Positions 1-11,794 of a DNA stretch of 64,000 bases are shown piece after piece. The stretch comes from Imhoffiella purpurea. Its GTDB lineage: Bacteria; Pseudomonadota; Gammaproteobacteria; Chromatiales; Chromatiaceae. Position 1 is the first letter of the stretch. Every line of letters starts with the position of its first letter. The DNA lies in the NCBI RefSeq assembly GCF_000585215.1, contig NZ_AONC01000040.1:62001-126000 (forward strand), written 5' to 3'. Under the pieces are notes generated by a model. The model ran no database searches, had not been told where the DNA came from, and saw only the letters and a program-made list of their open reading frames with translations. The position numbers and the translations under genes were made by a program.

Positions 1-695
1 ATAGACGCCCTTGGGATCCTCGAGGAAGCGCAGCGACCAGCGTCCGAACATCCAGTGCGGCGTCCAGCCGGCGACCAGGATCGGCTCCTGGCGTTGGATG
101 GCGCGTTCCAGCGCGCGGGTCATGCTCGACTCGCTGCCGTCGATCAGCCTGAATCCGCGCAGATCGTAGACCTCCAGTGCCCGCTCGGTCGCCTCCATGA
201 TGCCGGCCTCGGGGTCGATTCCGACGATGCGTCCGCCGAGCTCTTGCTCGAAGCGCGGGAGGTCCGCGATCGATTCGGCATCCAGATAGGATCTGGTGCG
301 CATCCCCAGTCCACCCGTCTGTCGGCCCGCGCGGACCTCGGGCACCACCAGCCCGGTGCGGGTGCCCTCGAGATTGGGTCCAAGGTCCTCGACCCGTTCG
401 CCGAAGCGTGCCAGATAGCTGGCATGGGTGTCAGGGAGCCAGGCCGAGAGCATGGCGTCGGCCTCGCCCTCGGCGACCTGGCGCCACATGCGCTCGGCAT
501 CGACCAGGACCGGCTTGCACGGCGTTCCGAGCCGCTCGCGGATGAGGGCGCACATCAGATGGGTGCTGGCGGTCGACGAGGACCAGTCGGCATACGCCAG
601 GCGTATCCTCTTGCCGTCGCCGGCCATGCCGGGGGCGCAGAAGAGGGCGAGGGCGGAGGCCAGGATCGCGGTCAGGATTCGGATATGGCGTCGCA

Positions 696-696
<1 letters not shown>
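1..696 (-). CDS. Glycine betaine/choline ABC-type substrate-binding protein (OpuAC-like), 3' end outside window
   Basis: Translating the minus strand from ATG at 696 gives a signal peptide (MRRHIRILTAILASALALFC, cleavage near the following Ala-Gly) and a periplasmic binding protein with IRLAYADWSSSTAST near the mature N-terminus, as in OpuAC/ProX proteins that capture quaternary amines. The C-terminus lies beyond base 1. The ATG overlaps the stop of the upstream BCCT carrier (TGATG), so the two are probably translationally coupled. The substrate is inferred from family and neighbour. An RBS-like GGAGG lies just upstream. Confidence 0.8.
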
Positions 697-2366
<1,670 letters not shown>

Positions 2367-2824
2367 GATGTCTCCTCAATGACGGATGCGGATCTGGCAG
2401 TGTCCGCAGGTGATCTTGGAGCCTTGGAATGACCGGCCTCGGCATCGCTGGGGATGCCGATCGTCGGGTCCGGAGCCGACATCGAGGGCATGCGGTGTCG
2501 GACGATCATGGCGCAACGGTCGAAACGCGTGACAGGCTCGCGAAGGAATCTGACCCCAATGATAGAGGTCGGGTGGATCTATCTCCAGCCGAACACCTTG
2601 CCAGAAAACGCGCGAGATTCAAAATGCCTGAGGTGTCCGACATTGCGCCGCGACCGGTGCGAACGGGTCGATGATTTTCCACCCAACCCCGGGTCTGCTA
2701 GATTTCCCACTACGACGCCGGCCATATGGCCGTACCCTGTCCATCGTCCATTCCACCGTTCGACGCGGCGCCGGGCGCCTGTCCCGATCCCACCCCGATG
2801 CCGCCCGTCGAGGGAGAACGCCCC
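2367..2824. other. Intergenic region between divergent BCCT and dha genes
   Basis: About 460 bases with no convincing gene. Open frames here have no family features and are mostly antisense or extensions of neighbours. It must hold the divergent promoters for the BCCT operon and for dhaK. I could not assign a clear sigma-70 or operator element. Confidence 0.5.
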
Positions 2825-3891
<1,067 letters not shown>

Positions 3892-3898
<7 letters not shown>

Positions 3899-4542
3899 CC
3901 GTGCTCACGCATCGGCAGGTCATCGTCTGGATCGAGCGTACGGCCGAGGTGATGAAGGCGAACCGCGACACCCTGACCGAGCTGGACGCGGCCATCGGCG
4001 ACGCCGACCATGGCAACAACATGGATCGCGGCTATCAGGCCGCCGTCGCCAAGCTGCCCGGGGACGAGACGGACGTCGGCGCCATCCTGCGGTCGCTCTC
4101 CATGGCCCTCATCTCCAAGGTCGGCGGCGCGGCCGGGCCGCTCTACGGCACCTTCTTCCTCCAGGCGTCCAACGCGCTCAAGGGCAGGACCGAGCTCACG
4201 GAGGCGGACGTCGAGCGCCTGCTCGAGACCGGGATCGACGGGGTCATGATGCGCGGCAAGGCGCAGGCGGGCGAGAAGACCATGCTGGACGCCTTGATCC
4301 CGGCCCGGGATGCCTTCGCCACGGCGCGCGGCCGGGGCGCGAGCCTGACCGACTGCCTGGAGGCGGCCACCGAGGCGGCCGGGCAGGGCATGCGGGCGAC
4401 CATCCCCATGATCGCGACCAAGGGTCGGGCCAGCTATCTCGGCGAGCGCAGCCGCGGTCATCAGGATCCGGGCGCGACCTCCAGCTACCTCATCCTCAAG
4501 ACACTGACCGAGATCGCCCAAGAGGGCCGGACGGCGTCGTGA
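3892..4542 (+). CDS. dhaL: Dihydroxyacetone kinase ADP-binding subunit DhaL
   Basis: Carries the tightly bound ADP that is phosphorylated by DhaM and passes phosphate to the sugar on DhaK. About 216 residues, typical. Conserved [14 protein letters not shown] supplies the Asp/His cluster for Mg-ADP, and [14 protein letters not shown] and GATSSYLI are family signatures. GTG 3892 follows GAGGTGGGG at usable spacing; GTG 3901 is the alternative. It overlaps dhaK upstream and dhaM downstream by a few bases, so the three are one translationally coupled operon. Confidence 0.92.
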
Positions 4543-7046
4543 TCGCATTGGTGATCGTCTCCCACAGCCGCCAGCTCGCCGAGGGGCTCAAGCGCTTGGC
4601 CGGGTCCATGTGCCGGGAGTCTGTCCCCATCCTCGCGGCCGGGGGCATGGACGAGCCGGACGATCCGCTCGGCACCGACGCGCTGCGCATCCAGCAGGCG
4701 ATCCTCGAGGCACTGGATGCCGAGGACCCGCCGGAGGCCGTCCTACTCTTCGCCGATCTCGGGTCTGCTCGGTTGAACGCCGAGATGGCGATCGATCTGC
4801 TCGACGAGGACCAGCGGGGCAGGGTGCATTTCTGCGAGGCGCCGCTGGTCGAAGGTGTGCTCGCCGCGGCCGTCCAGTCCGCCGCCGGCGCCTCGCTCGA
4901 GGCGGTGACGACCGAGGCCCGAAACGCCTATCGCCCGCCTGGGGCCGCCAATGGGGAGATGGCGCGCGGCTCGTCCCATGGTTCCCAGGCCGTGGTGCGC
5001 GAGTACATGGTCGCCAACCCGCTGGGATTGCACGCGCGCCCTGCGGCCATGCTCGTCACCGCCCTGAACCGGCATCGCTCCGACGTGCGCATCCGCAACG
5101 CCAGCCGCGACAGCGGTTTCGTCGATGGCAAGAGCATCAACCAGGTGGTGACGCTGGAGATCCTGCAGGGCGAACGGATGTGCGTCTCGGCGGAGGGGCC
5201 GGACGCGGATGCGGTGCAGTCCGCCGTCGCCGAGCTGGTCGCGGAAGGCTTGGGCGAAGGGACGCCCGGTACCGCCGTGCCGGCCGGATCCTCCGGGCCC
5301 GAGGTACGACCCGAACCGGTCGAGTCGGGTCCGCGCCTGACCGGCATCCCCGTTGCCCCCGGCCTGGCCGTCGGCGAGGCGCTGCGGTTCCGAACCCAGC
5401 TGCCGCCGGCCGAGACGCACCGGGTCGCCGACCCGGAGTCCGAGATCCGCCGGCTCGATTCGGCGCTCGAGCGGGTCGGACGGACGCTGGATCGGCTGGC
5501 CTCGGACAGTCGCGCCTCGGCCGGTGAAGGCGCGGCACGCATGTTCGAGGCGCAGCGGCTCCATCTTGAGGATCCGGCGATCCTCGACGCGGTGCGGAGG
5601 CTGATCCTCGAGCGCGCGGTCGATGCCGACTCCGCCTGGTCCGAGACCGTCGACGCCATGGCCGAGCGCTACCGGCGGCTGCGGGATCCACTGCTGCGGG
5701 CGCGCGGCGAGGACCTGATCGACGTCGGCGAGCGGGTGCGCCTCGCGCTCGCCGGCGCCGAGAGCGGGCCGCCGAGCCCCGAGCGTCCGGCGATCCTCTG
5801 TCTCGACCGGCTGCGCCCGTCCGACATCCCGGCCCTGGATCCAAACAAGGTTCTGGGGCTCTGCGTCCAGACCGGCAGCAGGACCTCGCACGCGGGCATC
5901 CTGGCCGGCGGGCTCGGTATTCCGGTGGTCTTCGGGCTCGGCGCAGGTTTGGGCAAGGTGGCGGACGGGCGGGAGATTCTGGTCGACGGGGATTCGGGCG
6001 CGGTCGATCTGGCGCCGGACGCCGAGACGATCGCGGCCGCGCGCGAGCGTCGCACATTCCGCCTGGAGCGGGCCGCCCAGGCCGCCGCCATCCGGCACCG
6101 GCCGGCGGTCACCCGGGACGGTCAGCGCCGCTGCGTCGCCGCCAACATGCAGGGGCTGCAGGATCTGGACGCCATCCTCGACAGCGGCGCCGAGGAGGTG
6201 GGTCTGTTCCGGACCGAATTCCTCTTCATGAACCGCGCCGAGCCGCCGGACGAGGCCGAGCAGTTCGCCCTCTACCGCCAGGCCGTCGAGCGGCTTGACG
6301 GCCGATCCCTGACCATCCGTACCCTGGACGTCGGGGCCGACAAGCCGGTTCCCTATCTCGGCCGCCCTGCGGAGACCAACCCGAGCCTGGGCTGGCGCGG
6401 TCTGCGCTACTGCCTGGACAGCCCGGACCTGTTCCAGACTCAGCTGCGCGCCGTTCTGCGGGCGAGCGCACTGGGTCCGGTACGTCTCATGTTCCCCATG
6501 GTCAGCACCCTGGATGAGATGCTCGCGGCCCGGAAGGCGCTCGACGCGGCCCGTCGAGGGCTCGATGAGGCCGGGATCGCCTACGACCCGAAGCTCCCGG
6601 TCGGTCTCATGATCGAAGTCCCCTCGGCGGTGGAGATCGCCGAGCATCTGGCACGGCACGCGGACTTCTTCAGCATCGGCACCAACGATCTGACTCAGTA
6701 CCTGCTGGCCTGCGATCGCGATAACCCCAGGGTGCAGCACCTGCTGGATCCGCTGCACCCCGCCGTCCTGCGCGCCATCGATCGCACGGTCGGGGCGGCG
6801 AGAAGGGCCGGGATTCGGGTCGCCGTCTGCGGCGGCATGGCCGGCGATCCCAGGGCGCTCCCCGTCCTGATCGGACTCGGCGTCGAGGAGCTGAGTCTGA
6901 GCCCGTCGCGGATCCCCGAGCTCAAGCTCGATCTCGCCCAGTTCGATACCGGACGCTGCGAGAATCTGGCTCAGGGGCTGCTCTCGCTCGCCACATCGGC
7001 AGAGGTCCGGAAAGAGATCGAGGCGTTTCTCGCCGCCCGGTCCTGA
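4539..7046 (+). CDS. dhaM: DhaM-HPr-Enzyme I fusion phosphotransferase
   Basis: An 835-residue multiphosphoryl-transfer protein that takes phosphate from PEP to DhaL. Residues 1-125 are the EIIA-Man-like DhaM domain with phospho-His9 in VIVSHSRQLAEG. Residues about 150-235 are HPr with His165 in GLHARPA. The rest is Enzyme I: swivelling-domain His451 in SRTSHAGILAGGLG, then LFRTEFLFMNR, DVGADKPVPYL, GTNDLTQYLLACDRDN and active-site Cys in VAVCGGMAG. All phospho-His sites are present, so the protein can be a self-contained PTS for the kinase. GTG start overlaps the dhaL stop. Confidence 0.93.
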   Translation: MIALVIVSHSRQLAEGLKRLAGSMCRESVPILAAGGMDEPDDPLGTDALRIQQAILEALDAEDPPEAVLLFADLGSARLNAEMAIDLLDEDQRGRVHFCEAPLVEGVLAAAVQSAAGASLEAVTTEARNAYRPPGAANGEMARGSSHGSQAVVREYMVANPLGLHARPAAMLVTALNRHRSDVRIRNASRDSGFVDGKSINQVVTLEILQGERMCVSAEGPDADAVQSAVAELVAEGLGEGTPGTAVPAGSSGPEVRPEPVESGPRLTGIPVAPGLAVGEALRFRTQLPPAETHRVADPESEIRRLDSALERVGRTLDRLASDSRASAGEGAARMFEAQRLHLEDPAILDAVRRLILERAVDADSAWSETVDAMAERYRRLRDPLLRARGEDLIDVGERVRLALAGAESGPPSPERPAILCLDRLRPSDIPALDPNKVLGLCVQTGSRTSHAGILAGGLGIPVVFGLGAGLGKVADGREILVDGDSGAVDLAPDAETIAAARERRTFRLERAAQAAAIRHRPAVTRDGQRRCVAANMQGLQDLDAILDSGAEEVGLFRTEFLFMNRAEPPDEAEQFALYRQAVERLDGRSLTIRTLDVGADKPVPYLGRPAETNPSLGWRGLRYCLDSPDLFQTQLRAVLRASALGPVRLMFPMVSTLDEMLAARKALDAARRGLDEAGIAYDPKLPVGLMIEVPSAVEIAEHLARHADFFSIGTNDLTQYLLACDRDNPRVQHLLDPLHPAVLRAIDRTVGAARRAGIRVAVCGGMAGDPRALPVLIGLGVEELSLSPSRIPELKLDLAQFDTGRCENLAQGLLSLATSAEVRKEIEAFLAARS

Positions 7047-7059
7047 CCTCGGATCCGCG

Positions 7060-8388
7060 TCAGGCGGCCCCTTGCAGCTTGATCCGCTCGCGCTCGTGGT
7101 GGACCAGCTCTTCTCTCATGCGTTCGGCGGCATTGGCGATCTCGAAGAGAAAATAGGCGCCGCCCTCGTAGAGCAGGTCGTTCTTCAGAGCGATCCCGAC
7201 CTCTTCGTAATTGGGAAAGCCGCGCATGACCGCCTTTTTCGCCACGCGATGGGCCAGGGCCTCGGTGTGGAAGTTGCCGATGATCAGATCGTAGGCGTCG
7301 CGCATCTTCTCGGCATCCTCGAGGTCTCCGACGATCACCTGGTCCGCCTCGATGTCGCCGAGGATGGGCGAGTCGACCGTCGAGATCGCCAGGGCGACCT
7401 TGCCGCCCACCTCGCGCAGGGAGGCGGCCATGGACGCCAGATGATCCGGCTCGGCGACCAGCAGGAAACGGGTCTGCCCGATGGAGAAATGGCTGTCGAG
7501 CATGGCGTCCTGCAGCCGCTTGCGCCAGCGTTCCACCACCGGCGGAGGCGTGTCCCGGCCGCTCGTCTCGAGCAGCCAGGCGACCAGCGCGTCGGTTCCC
7601 TGCAGACCGTTCACATGATCGAAGTGTCGGTGCTGGATGGCCGGATTCTTCTTCTGCAAGGTCGCGCCGACGGGCTTGACGGAGGCCCCGAGGGTGACGA
7701 CGAAGGCCGCATCCGCGAGCTGCTTGAGCTCGGCGACCGTGACACCGCCGCTGCTCAGGGACGCCTGCTTCTCGCCCAGATGATTGTCGAGTGAGGAGGA
7801 AAGATCCGGGACGGCGACGACCTTGAAGCCGAATGACTCGATGAAGTCGCGGAGCTTCTCCACCTCGATCGGCTGCAGGCTGACATGGGGGACCAGCACG
7901 ATCTTCTGGGCATCGACCCGGTCGCAGGGCTCGGTGAGCTGATCGATCAGCGCCTGGGTCGTCAGGGTCCAGCCGCTCTCCAGACCGCCCTGATAGTCCG
8001 GGGTGTTGACGTAGACCAGAGGCACGTCGATCTTGCTGGCGACGCCGCGGAGATCGTCCCCCTTGGTCTCGGTCAGTCCGGTGGTATGGACGCCGATCAG
8101 CTCGGGGGCGACCTTGTCGTGGATGTTCTTGATCGACTCGAGGATGCTGTAGTCGCCGCCGTCCAGCACGGCGATCACGTCGTTCACCGCGGTCGTCTGC
8201 AGGGCGATGGGCTCGCAGAAATGACGGGTGAACATCACCTTGGTGAAGCTGGCGCAGCCCTGGCCGCCGTGCATCAGGGGCATGCAGCGGTCGACGCCCA
8301 GGAACGCCAGGGTCGCCCCCATCGGTTGCGAGAGTTTGTGCGGGTTCACCTGCAGCGGCTTGCCCGATTTGCGTCTTACTGTTGCCAT
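7060..8388 (-). CDS. nifN: Nitrogenase cofactor-assembly scaffold subunit NifN
   Basis: A 442-residue partner of NifE in the scaffold that matures the NifB product into FeMo-cofactor or its V/Fe counterpart. HGGQGC with Cys45 matches the single cluster-ligating Cys of NifN, and TTAVNDVIAVLDGGDYSI and VHTTGLTETKGDD are typical of this nitrogenase-like fold. The other P-cluster-type cysteines of NifK are absent, as expected. The start overlaps the end of nifE by 13 bases. It converges on dhaM, leaving 13 bases between the two genes. Confidence 0.9.
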   Translation of the reverse strand: MATVRRKSGKPLQVNPHKLSQPMGATLAFLGVDRCMPLMHGGQGCASFTKVMFTRHFCEPIALQTTAVNDVIAVLDGGDYSILESIKNIHDKVAPELIGVHTTGLTETKGDDLRGVASKIDVPLVYVNTPDYQGGLESGWTLTTQALIDQLTEPCDRVDAQKIVLVPHVSLQPIEVEKLRDFIESFGFKVVAVPDLSSSLDNHLGEKQASLSSGGVTVAELKQLADAAFVVTLGASVKPVGATLQKKNPAIQHRHFDHVNGLQGTDALVAWLLETSGRDTPPPVVERWRKRLQDAMLDSHFSIGQTRFLLVAEPDHLASMAASLREVGGKVALAISTVDSPILGDIEADQVIVGDLEDAEKMRDAYDLIIGNFHTEALAHRVAKKAVMRGFPNYEEVGIALKNDLLYEGGAYFLFEIANAAERMREELVHHERERIKLQGAA

Positions 8389-9743
8389 GGTGCCTTCCTG
8401 TCGACCAGTTCGAAGACCGGATTCTGCAGCGAGTTCTTGAGATCCTCGGCGAGGACCAGCAGCCCGTCGTAGCCGCCGTAGCTCTTCTTCTTCTCCTGAT
8501 TGACGTCGGTGAAGGCGATCCGCTTCTTGATCGCGGTGTAGAGCGAGCGCCCGCCGGCCAGGAGCAGATGGGCCCCCGTGTCGTCGATCACCTTCGCCTG
8601 CTGGGTCGCCGGACTGGTCATGAGGATGGCGTTCTCGCCGAGATATTCGCGCGCCTTGGCCTTGTCCGCCTCGGTCGACTTGCGCACCGATGTCGCTACC
8701 ACCTCGATCCCCAGATCCTGCAGCGCCGAGGCGATGGACCAGGCCTTGTTGCCGCCGGTGTTGAGCACCGCCTTCTTGCCGGCGAAGATCTCGCGGTACG
8801 GGATCAACTTCTCTTCCAGCCGGGCCTCCTCGCGGGCGATCAGGGCGCGGGTGCGTTCGATCAGATCGGCATCGCCCAGGGCCTCGGCGATGGCCAGGAT
8901 GCTCTTGGAGGTATCGGTCTTGCCGTAGAAGGAACAGGAGATCCAGGGGATGCCGTATTGTTCCTGCATCTTGCGGGTCATGGACACCAGGGACTTGGCG
9001 CAGACGATCACATTGAGTTTGGCCCGGTGGGCGGTGCGGATGCTGGCGATGCGGCCGTCGCCGCTGAAGGTCGAGAGCACGCGGATGCCGAGCTCTTCGA
9101 GCAGATGGCGATAGCGCCAGAGCTCGCCGGTGTTGTTGTGCTCGCCGATCAGGTTGATGTCGAAGGGGGTCGTCTCCTCCGGCTCCTTGGTCCCGATCAG
9201 GTGTTTCAGCACCGCTTCTCCGGCGATGCGGCTGCCGAGGTTCTTGGCGCCGACGAACCCCGGGGCATGCACGGGCACGCAGGGGGTGCCGTGCTGTTCG
9301 CTCTTCTGCTTGCAGACGGCGTCGATATCGTCACCGGTCATGGCGGGGACGCAGGTCGAATAGACGAACACGGCTTCGGGCGCATAATTCGCAACGATAT
9401 GGTCGATGGCTGCTGCCAGCTTCTTCTCGCCGCTGAAGACGACATCGTTGTTATTGATGTCGGTGGCGAAACCGGTCTGGGTCAGATCGCGCCCGGACCA
9501 GCTGGTCGGCGTCAGGCGCGTCTCCCAGGCCCCGCCGACGCAGGACATGGGTCCATGGATCAGATGGGCGGCATCGGCAAAGGGAAAGAGGGCGATCTGC
9601 GCCCCGTCGAGGGCGCAGCCGCCTGTGGTCGCCCCCGGCGTGGGGGCGTTGCAGGATCCCTTTTTGCTCTTGTTGTGTTCGCAGGCGCTTTCGACCAGCA
9701 GTTCTTTGATCTTTGGTTTGGACGACACGAGGCTTTCCGTCAA
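8376..9743 (-). CDS. nifE: Nitrogenase cofactor-assembly scaffold subunit NifE (divergent)
   Basis: A 455-residue scaffold subunit. Cluster-ligand cysteines are seen at 21, 43 (GGCALDGAQIAL), 68 (HGPMSC) and 131 (VYSTCVPAMTGDDIDAVC), and the C-terminus ends APWQQ like NifE. The stretch VGGAWETRLTPTSWSGRDL replaces the usual AGSSWDNRGTRSSGP-type loop, so this is a divergent lineage, possibly serving an alternative nitrogenase. No ATG is available: TTG 9743 gives this length, while GTG 9728 has a slightly better GGAAA upstream. It is followed directly by nifN and preceded by a small Gly-rich protein. Confidence 0.88.
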   Translation of the reverse strand: MTESLVSSKPKIKELLVESACEHNKSKKGSCNAPTPGATTGGCALDGAQIALFPFADAAHLIHGPMSCVGGAWETRLTPTSWSGRDLTQTGFATDINNNDVVFSGEKKLAAAIDHIVANYAPEAVFVYSTCVPAMTGDDIDAVCKQKSEQHGTPCVPVHAPGFVGAKNLGSRIAGEAVLKHLIGTKEPEETTPFDINLIGEHNNTGELWRYRHLLEELGIRVLSTFSGDGRIASIRTAHRAKLNVIVCAKSLVSMTRKMQEQYGIPWISCSFYGKTDTSKSILAIAEALGDADLIERTRALIAREEARLEEKLIPYREIFAGKKAVLNTGGNKAWSIASALQDLGIEVVATSVRKSTEADKAKAREYLGENAILMTSPATQQAKVIDDTGAHLLLAGGRSLYTAIKKRIAFTDVNQEKKKSYGGYDGLLVLAEDLKNSLQNPVFELVDRKAPWQQ

Positions 9744-9772
9744 GTTCTGAAAATGGAGCCGAATACTCGGGA

Positions 9773-10042
9773 TTATTCCAGAGGTTGGGGCATGGCTCCA
9801 TTCTCCAACCGAGCGAGCCTCGATCTCAAGCGTGCGATTTCGCGGCTGAGCGAACTGGCCAGGTTAGGGGCATCGGATCCGCGTTGTCTGAATCCGGCTT
9901 CACCGGCGGCTCGTCCAGGCTGGCCACCGCCGCGTCCCGCGCGACCGCGACCGCCGCCACCACAGGGGCCGCGTCCGCGACCCTGTCCCTGACCTTGACC
10001 ACGTCCTGCGCCGCTTGGTCCGGTTCCGTCTTTCATCGGCAT
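9773..10042 (-). CDS. Small Gly/Arg-rich protein, DUF5320-like
   Basis: An 89-residue protein starting MPMKDGTGPSGAGRGQGQGQ, followed by a Gly/Arg-rich middle and a C-terminal leucine-heptad helix (SLSREIARLRSRLARLEN). This MP..DGTGP-(GR-rich)-coiled-coil layout is that of the DUF5320 group, often encoded beside iron-molybdenum-cluster-related genes. ATG 10042 is preceded by GAGGAA. It lies 29 bases upstream of nifE on the same strand, so it probably heads this operon. Molecular function is unknown; a metallocluster-related role is only inferred from context. Confidence 0.72.
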   Translation of the reverse strand: MPMKDGTGPSGAGRGQGQGQGRGRGPCGGGGRGRAGRGGGQPGRAAGEAGFRQRGSDAPNLASSLSREIARLRSRLARLENGAMPQPLE

Positions 10043-10492
10043 CTGACATTCCTCTTCGATCGTGGACGTCTGTTGCCTGAGTCGGCTCTTGCGTCCACTG
10101 GCCTGAATCATCGTCTTGGCGTTCGACAGAGGTCGGAACCCCAAGACTCCAGTGCAGCGCCTCGGGCGCTGAACACGGCTGCAGTATCGACCCAATCCCG
10201 ACGTAAATACCCTGATATTTCGCAATCAGAAACGCACATATGTGCATTTTAAAAAATGCCGTTGGCACTCTGAATCTAAACCCATTGGTCAGTCAAAAAG
10301 CCCTGCGAGCCTTGCTCATTTCCACCGCCAATCGCTGGGGAGATGCGGAACATTGATTTGCACCACCCGTCGGCTCATGTGGTCAAATAGCGGTCGGAGA
10401 AAAAAGCACTGGCAGCAATCTTCGTCGTTTCCGACGCTGATCGCGTTCCGGACGAATTTCGCCATGTCGCGTCAACGAGCGACCCTAGTCTC
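10043..10492. other. Divergent intergenic region, defence genes versus nif-like genes
   Basis: About 450 bases without a credible gene. The part near 10200-10270 is markedly AT-richer than the surroundings and contains a perfect 12-base palindrome (GCACATATGTGC, 10214-10225) and TGCC-gtt-GGCA near 10257-10267. It should carry promoters for both flanking operons. I did not find a convincing sigma-54 (TGGCAC-N5-TTGC) element for the nif-like operon. Confidence 0.5.
10214..10225. promoter_or_regulatory. Perfect 12-bp palindrome, candidate operator
   Basis: GCACATATGTGC is self-complementary and extends to AAC...ATT with one mismatched pair. It sits in the AT-rich divergent region about 170 bases before the small Gly-rich gene and 270 bases before the AAA ATPase gene. 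The binding factor is unknown. Confidence 0.4.
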
Positions 10493-11788
10493 ATGTACAT
10501 CACCCGTATCTTCCTCAGAAATATCCGCGGATTCGCGGAGCTCGATTTCGATCTGACGCGCCCGGACGGCTCCTATGCCGGCTGGACTGTCTTTACCGGC
10601 GACAACGGTTCCGGAAAAAGCACACTGCTCAGGGCCGTCGCGATCGGTCTTACGGGTGCGGAGACGGCGCGAGCGCTACAGCCAAGTTTCAGTGGCTGGA
10701 TCAAGGATGGCTCGGAAAAGGATTGGGCTTCGATACAGCTGACGATAACCGGCAATCCAGACGATGACGGGATGACGGGAGAAGGGCGCCGGCGTGGCGG
10801 TGCCTTCCCAGCGGAGCTCAGACTGGAGCAAGGAAGTCAAGATGTCGCTGTTCGCTCGATCAAGCCCGATGGAACGCCAAAGACCTATTCGACACCGGCT
10901 CGCACGATTTGGTCGGAAAAGGCGACCGGCTGGTTCAGTTGCGGCTATGGTCCGTTCAGGCGGGTCTTCGGCGCATCGCCAGAGGCGACGAGGGCGATGG
11001 TCTCGCCGGCCTCCGAGCGCTTCGTGACGATGTTTCAGGAAGCCGCGTCGCTCGCCGAGGTGGATGTCTGGCTGCGGACACTGAGCCACAAGAAACTCGA
11101 AGGAAACAGAGACGCAGAGGAGCAGCTGGATCTGCTGCTGAGCATCCTGTCGGATGACTTGCTACCCAATCAGATCGTTATCGATGGTGTCGATTCCGAT
11201 GGATTGTGGTTGCGCGACCGGAACGGAACTCGGCTGTCGTGGGAAGAGATGAGCGACGGCTATCGTGCCGCACTCGCCTTGCTGACCGATATCGTGCGTC
11301 ATCTGATCAAGATTTACGGCCTCCAAGGCTTGACCGAGACCCGAGACGGCAAGACGGTGATCGCCCGCAGCGGAGTCGTCCTAATCGATGAAATCGATGC
11401 CCATCTGCATCCTGAGTGGCAGCGTGAGATCGGCTTCTGGCTCAAGCGTCACTTCCCCAGGATGCAATTTCTCGTATCCACGCACAGCCCGCTGGTTTGC
11501 CAAGCGGCAGATCCGAATGGGCTCTTCGTTCTGCCAGAGCCTGGCGCACCGGAACGGCCGCAGGCGCTCGGCGAGGAGGACTACCGGAAGGTCGTTGCCG
11601 GGCGACCGGATACCATCCTGCTCACACCGGCTTTTGGCTTGCGCAACACGCGCTCGCCTCGTGCGGTGGAAGCCCGCGCGACGCGCGCGAGGCTACGCGC
11701 GAAACAACGCACCGGGGCGGAATGGACCGATGCTGAGGCCGCAACCTTTCGGCAGCTCGATATGTTTGAAATCGAGGAAGACCTGTAG
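10493..11788 (+). CDS. AAA family ATPase, PtuA-like (Septu-type defence)
   Basis: A 431-residue ATPase of the SMC/OLD-like group used in phage defence. N-terminal YITRIFLRNIRGFAELDF is followed by Walker A GDNGSGKST (36-44), a signature-like LSWEEMSDGYRAAL near 250-262, Walker B VVLIDEIDAHLHP near 295-305, and the H-loop STHSP. The next gene, six bases on, encodes an HNH nuclease; this pair is the organisation of Septu (PtuA-PtuB). No TOPRIM domain is visible, arguing against OLD or RloC nucleases. The longer upstream frame (10242) is out of phase and not part of it. Confidence 0.8.
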   Translation: MYITRIFLRNIRGFAELDFDLTRPDGSYAGWTVFTGDNGSGKSTLLRAVAIGLTGAETARALQPSFSGWIKDGSEKDWASIQLTITGNPDDDGMTGEGRRRGGAFPAELRLEQGSQDVAVRSIKPDGTPKTYSTPARTIWSEKATGWFSCGYGPFRRVFGASPEATRAMVSPASERFVTMFQEAASLAEVDVWLRTLSHKKLEGNRDAEEQLDLLLSILSDDLLPNQIVIDGVDSDGLWLRDRNGTRLSWEEMSDGYRAALALLTDIVRHLIKIYGLQGLTETRDGKTVIARSGVVLIDEIDAHLHPEWQREIGFWLKRHFPRMQFLVSTHSPLVCQAADPNGLFVLPEPGAPERPQALGEEDYRKVVAGRPDTILLTPAFGLRNTRSPRAVEARATRARLRAKQRTGAEWTDAEAATFRQLDMFEIEEDL

Positions 11789-11794
11789 GGCTCG

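Noticed and set aside
4743-6758. 671-codon minus-strand frame opposite dhaM
   Set aside because: Shadow of the DhaM-HPr-EI fusion, caused by high GC content at third positions.
10242-10556. Plus-strand frame of 104 codons before the AAA ATPase
   Set aside because: Ser/Arg-rich, overlaps the ATPase start out of frame, and lacks an RBS; better read as promoter region.
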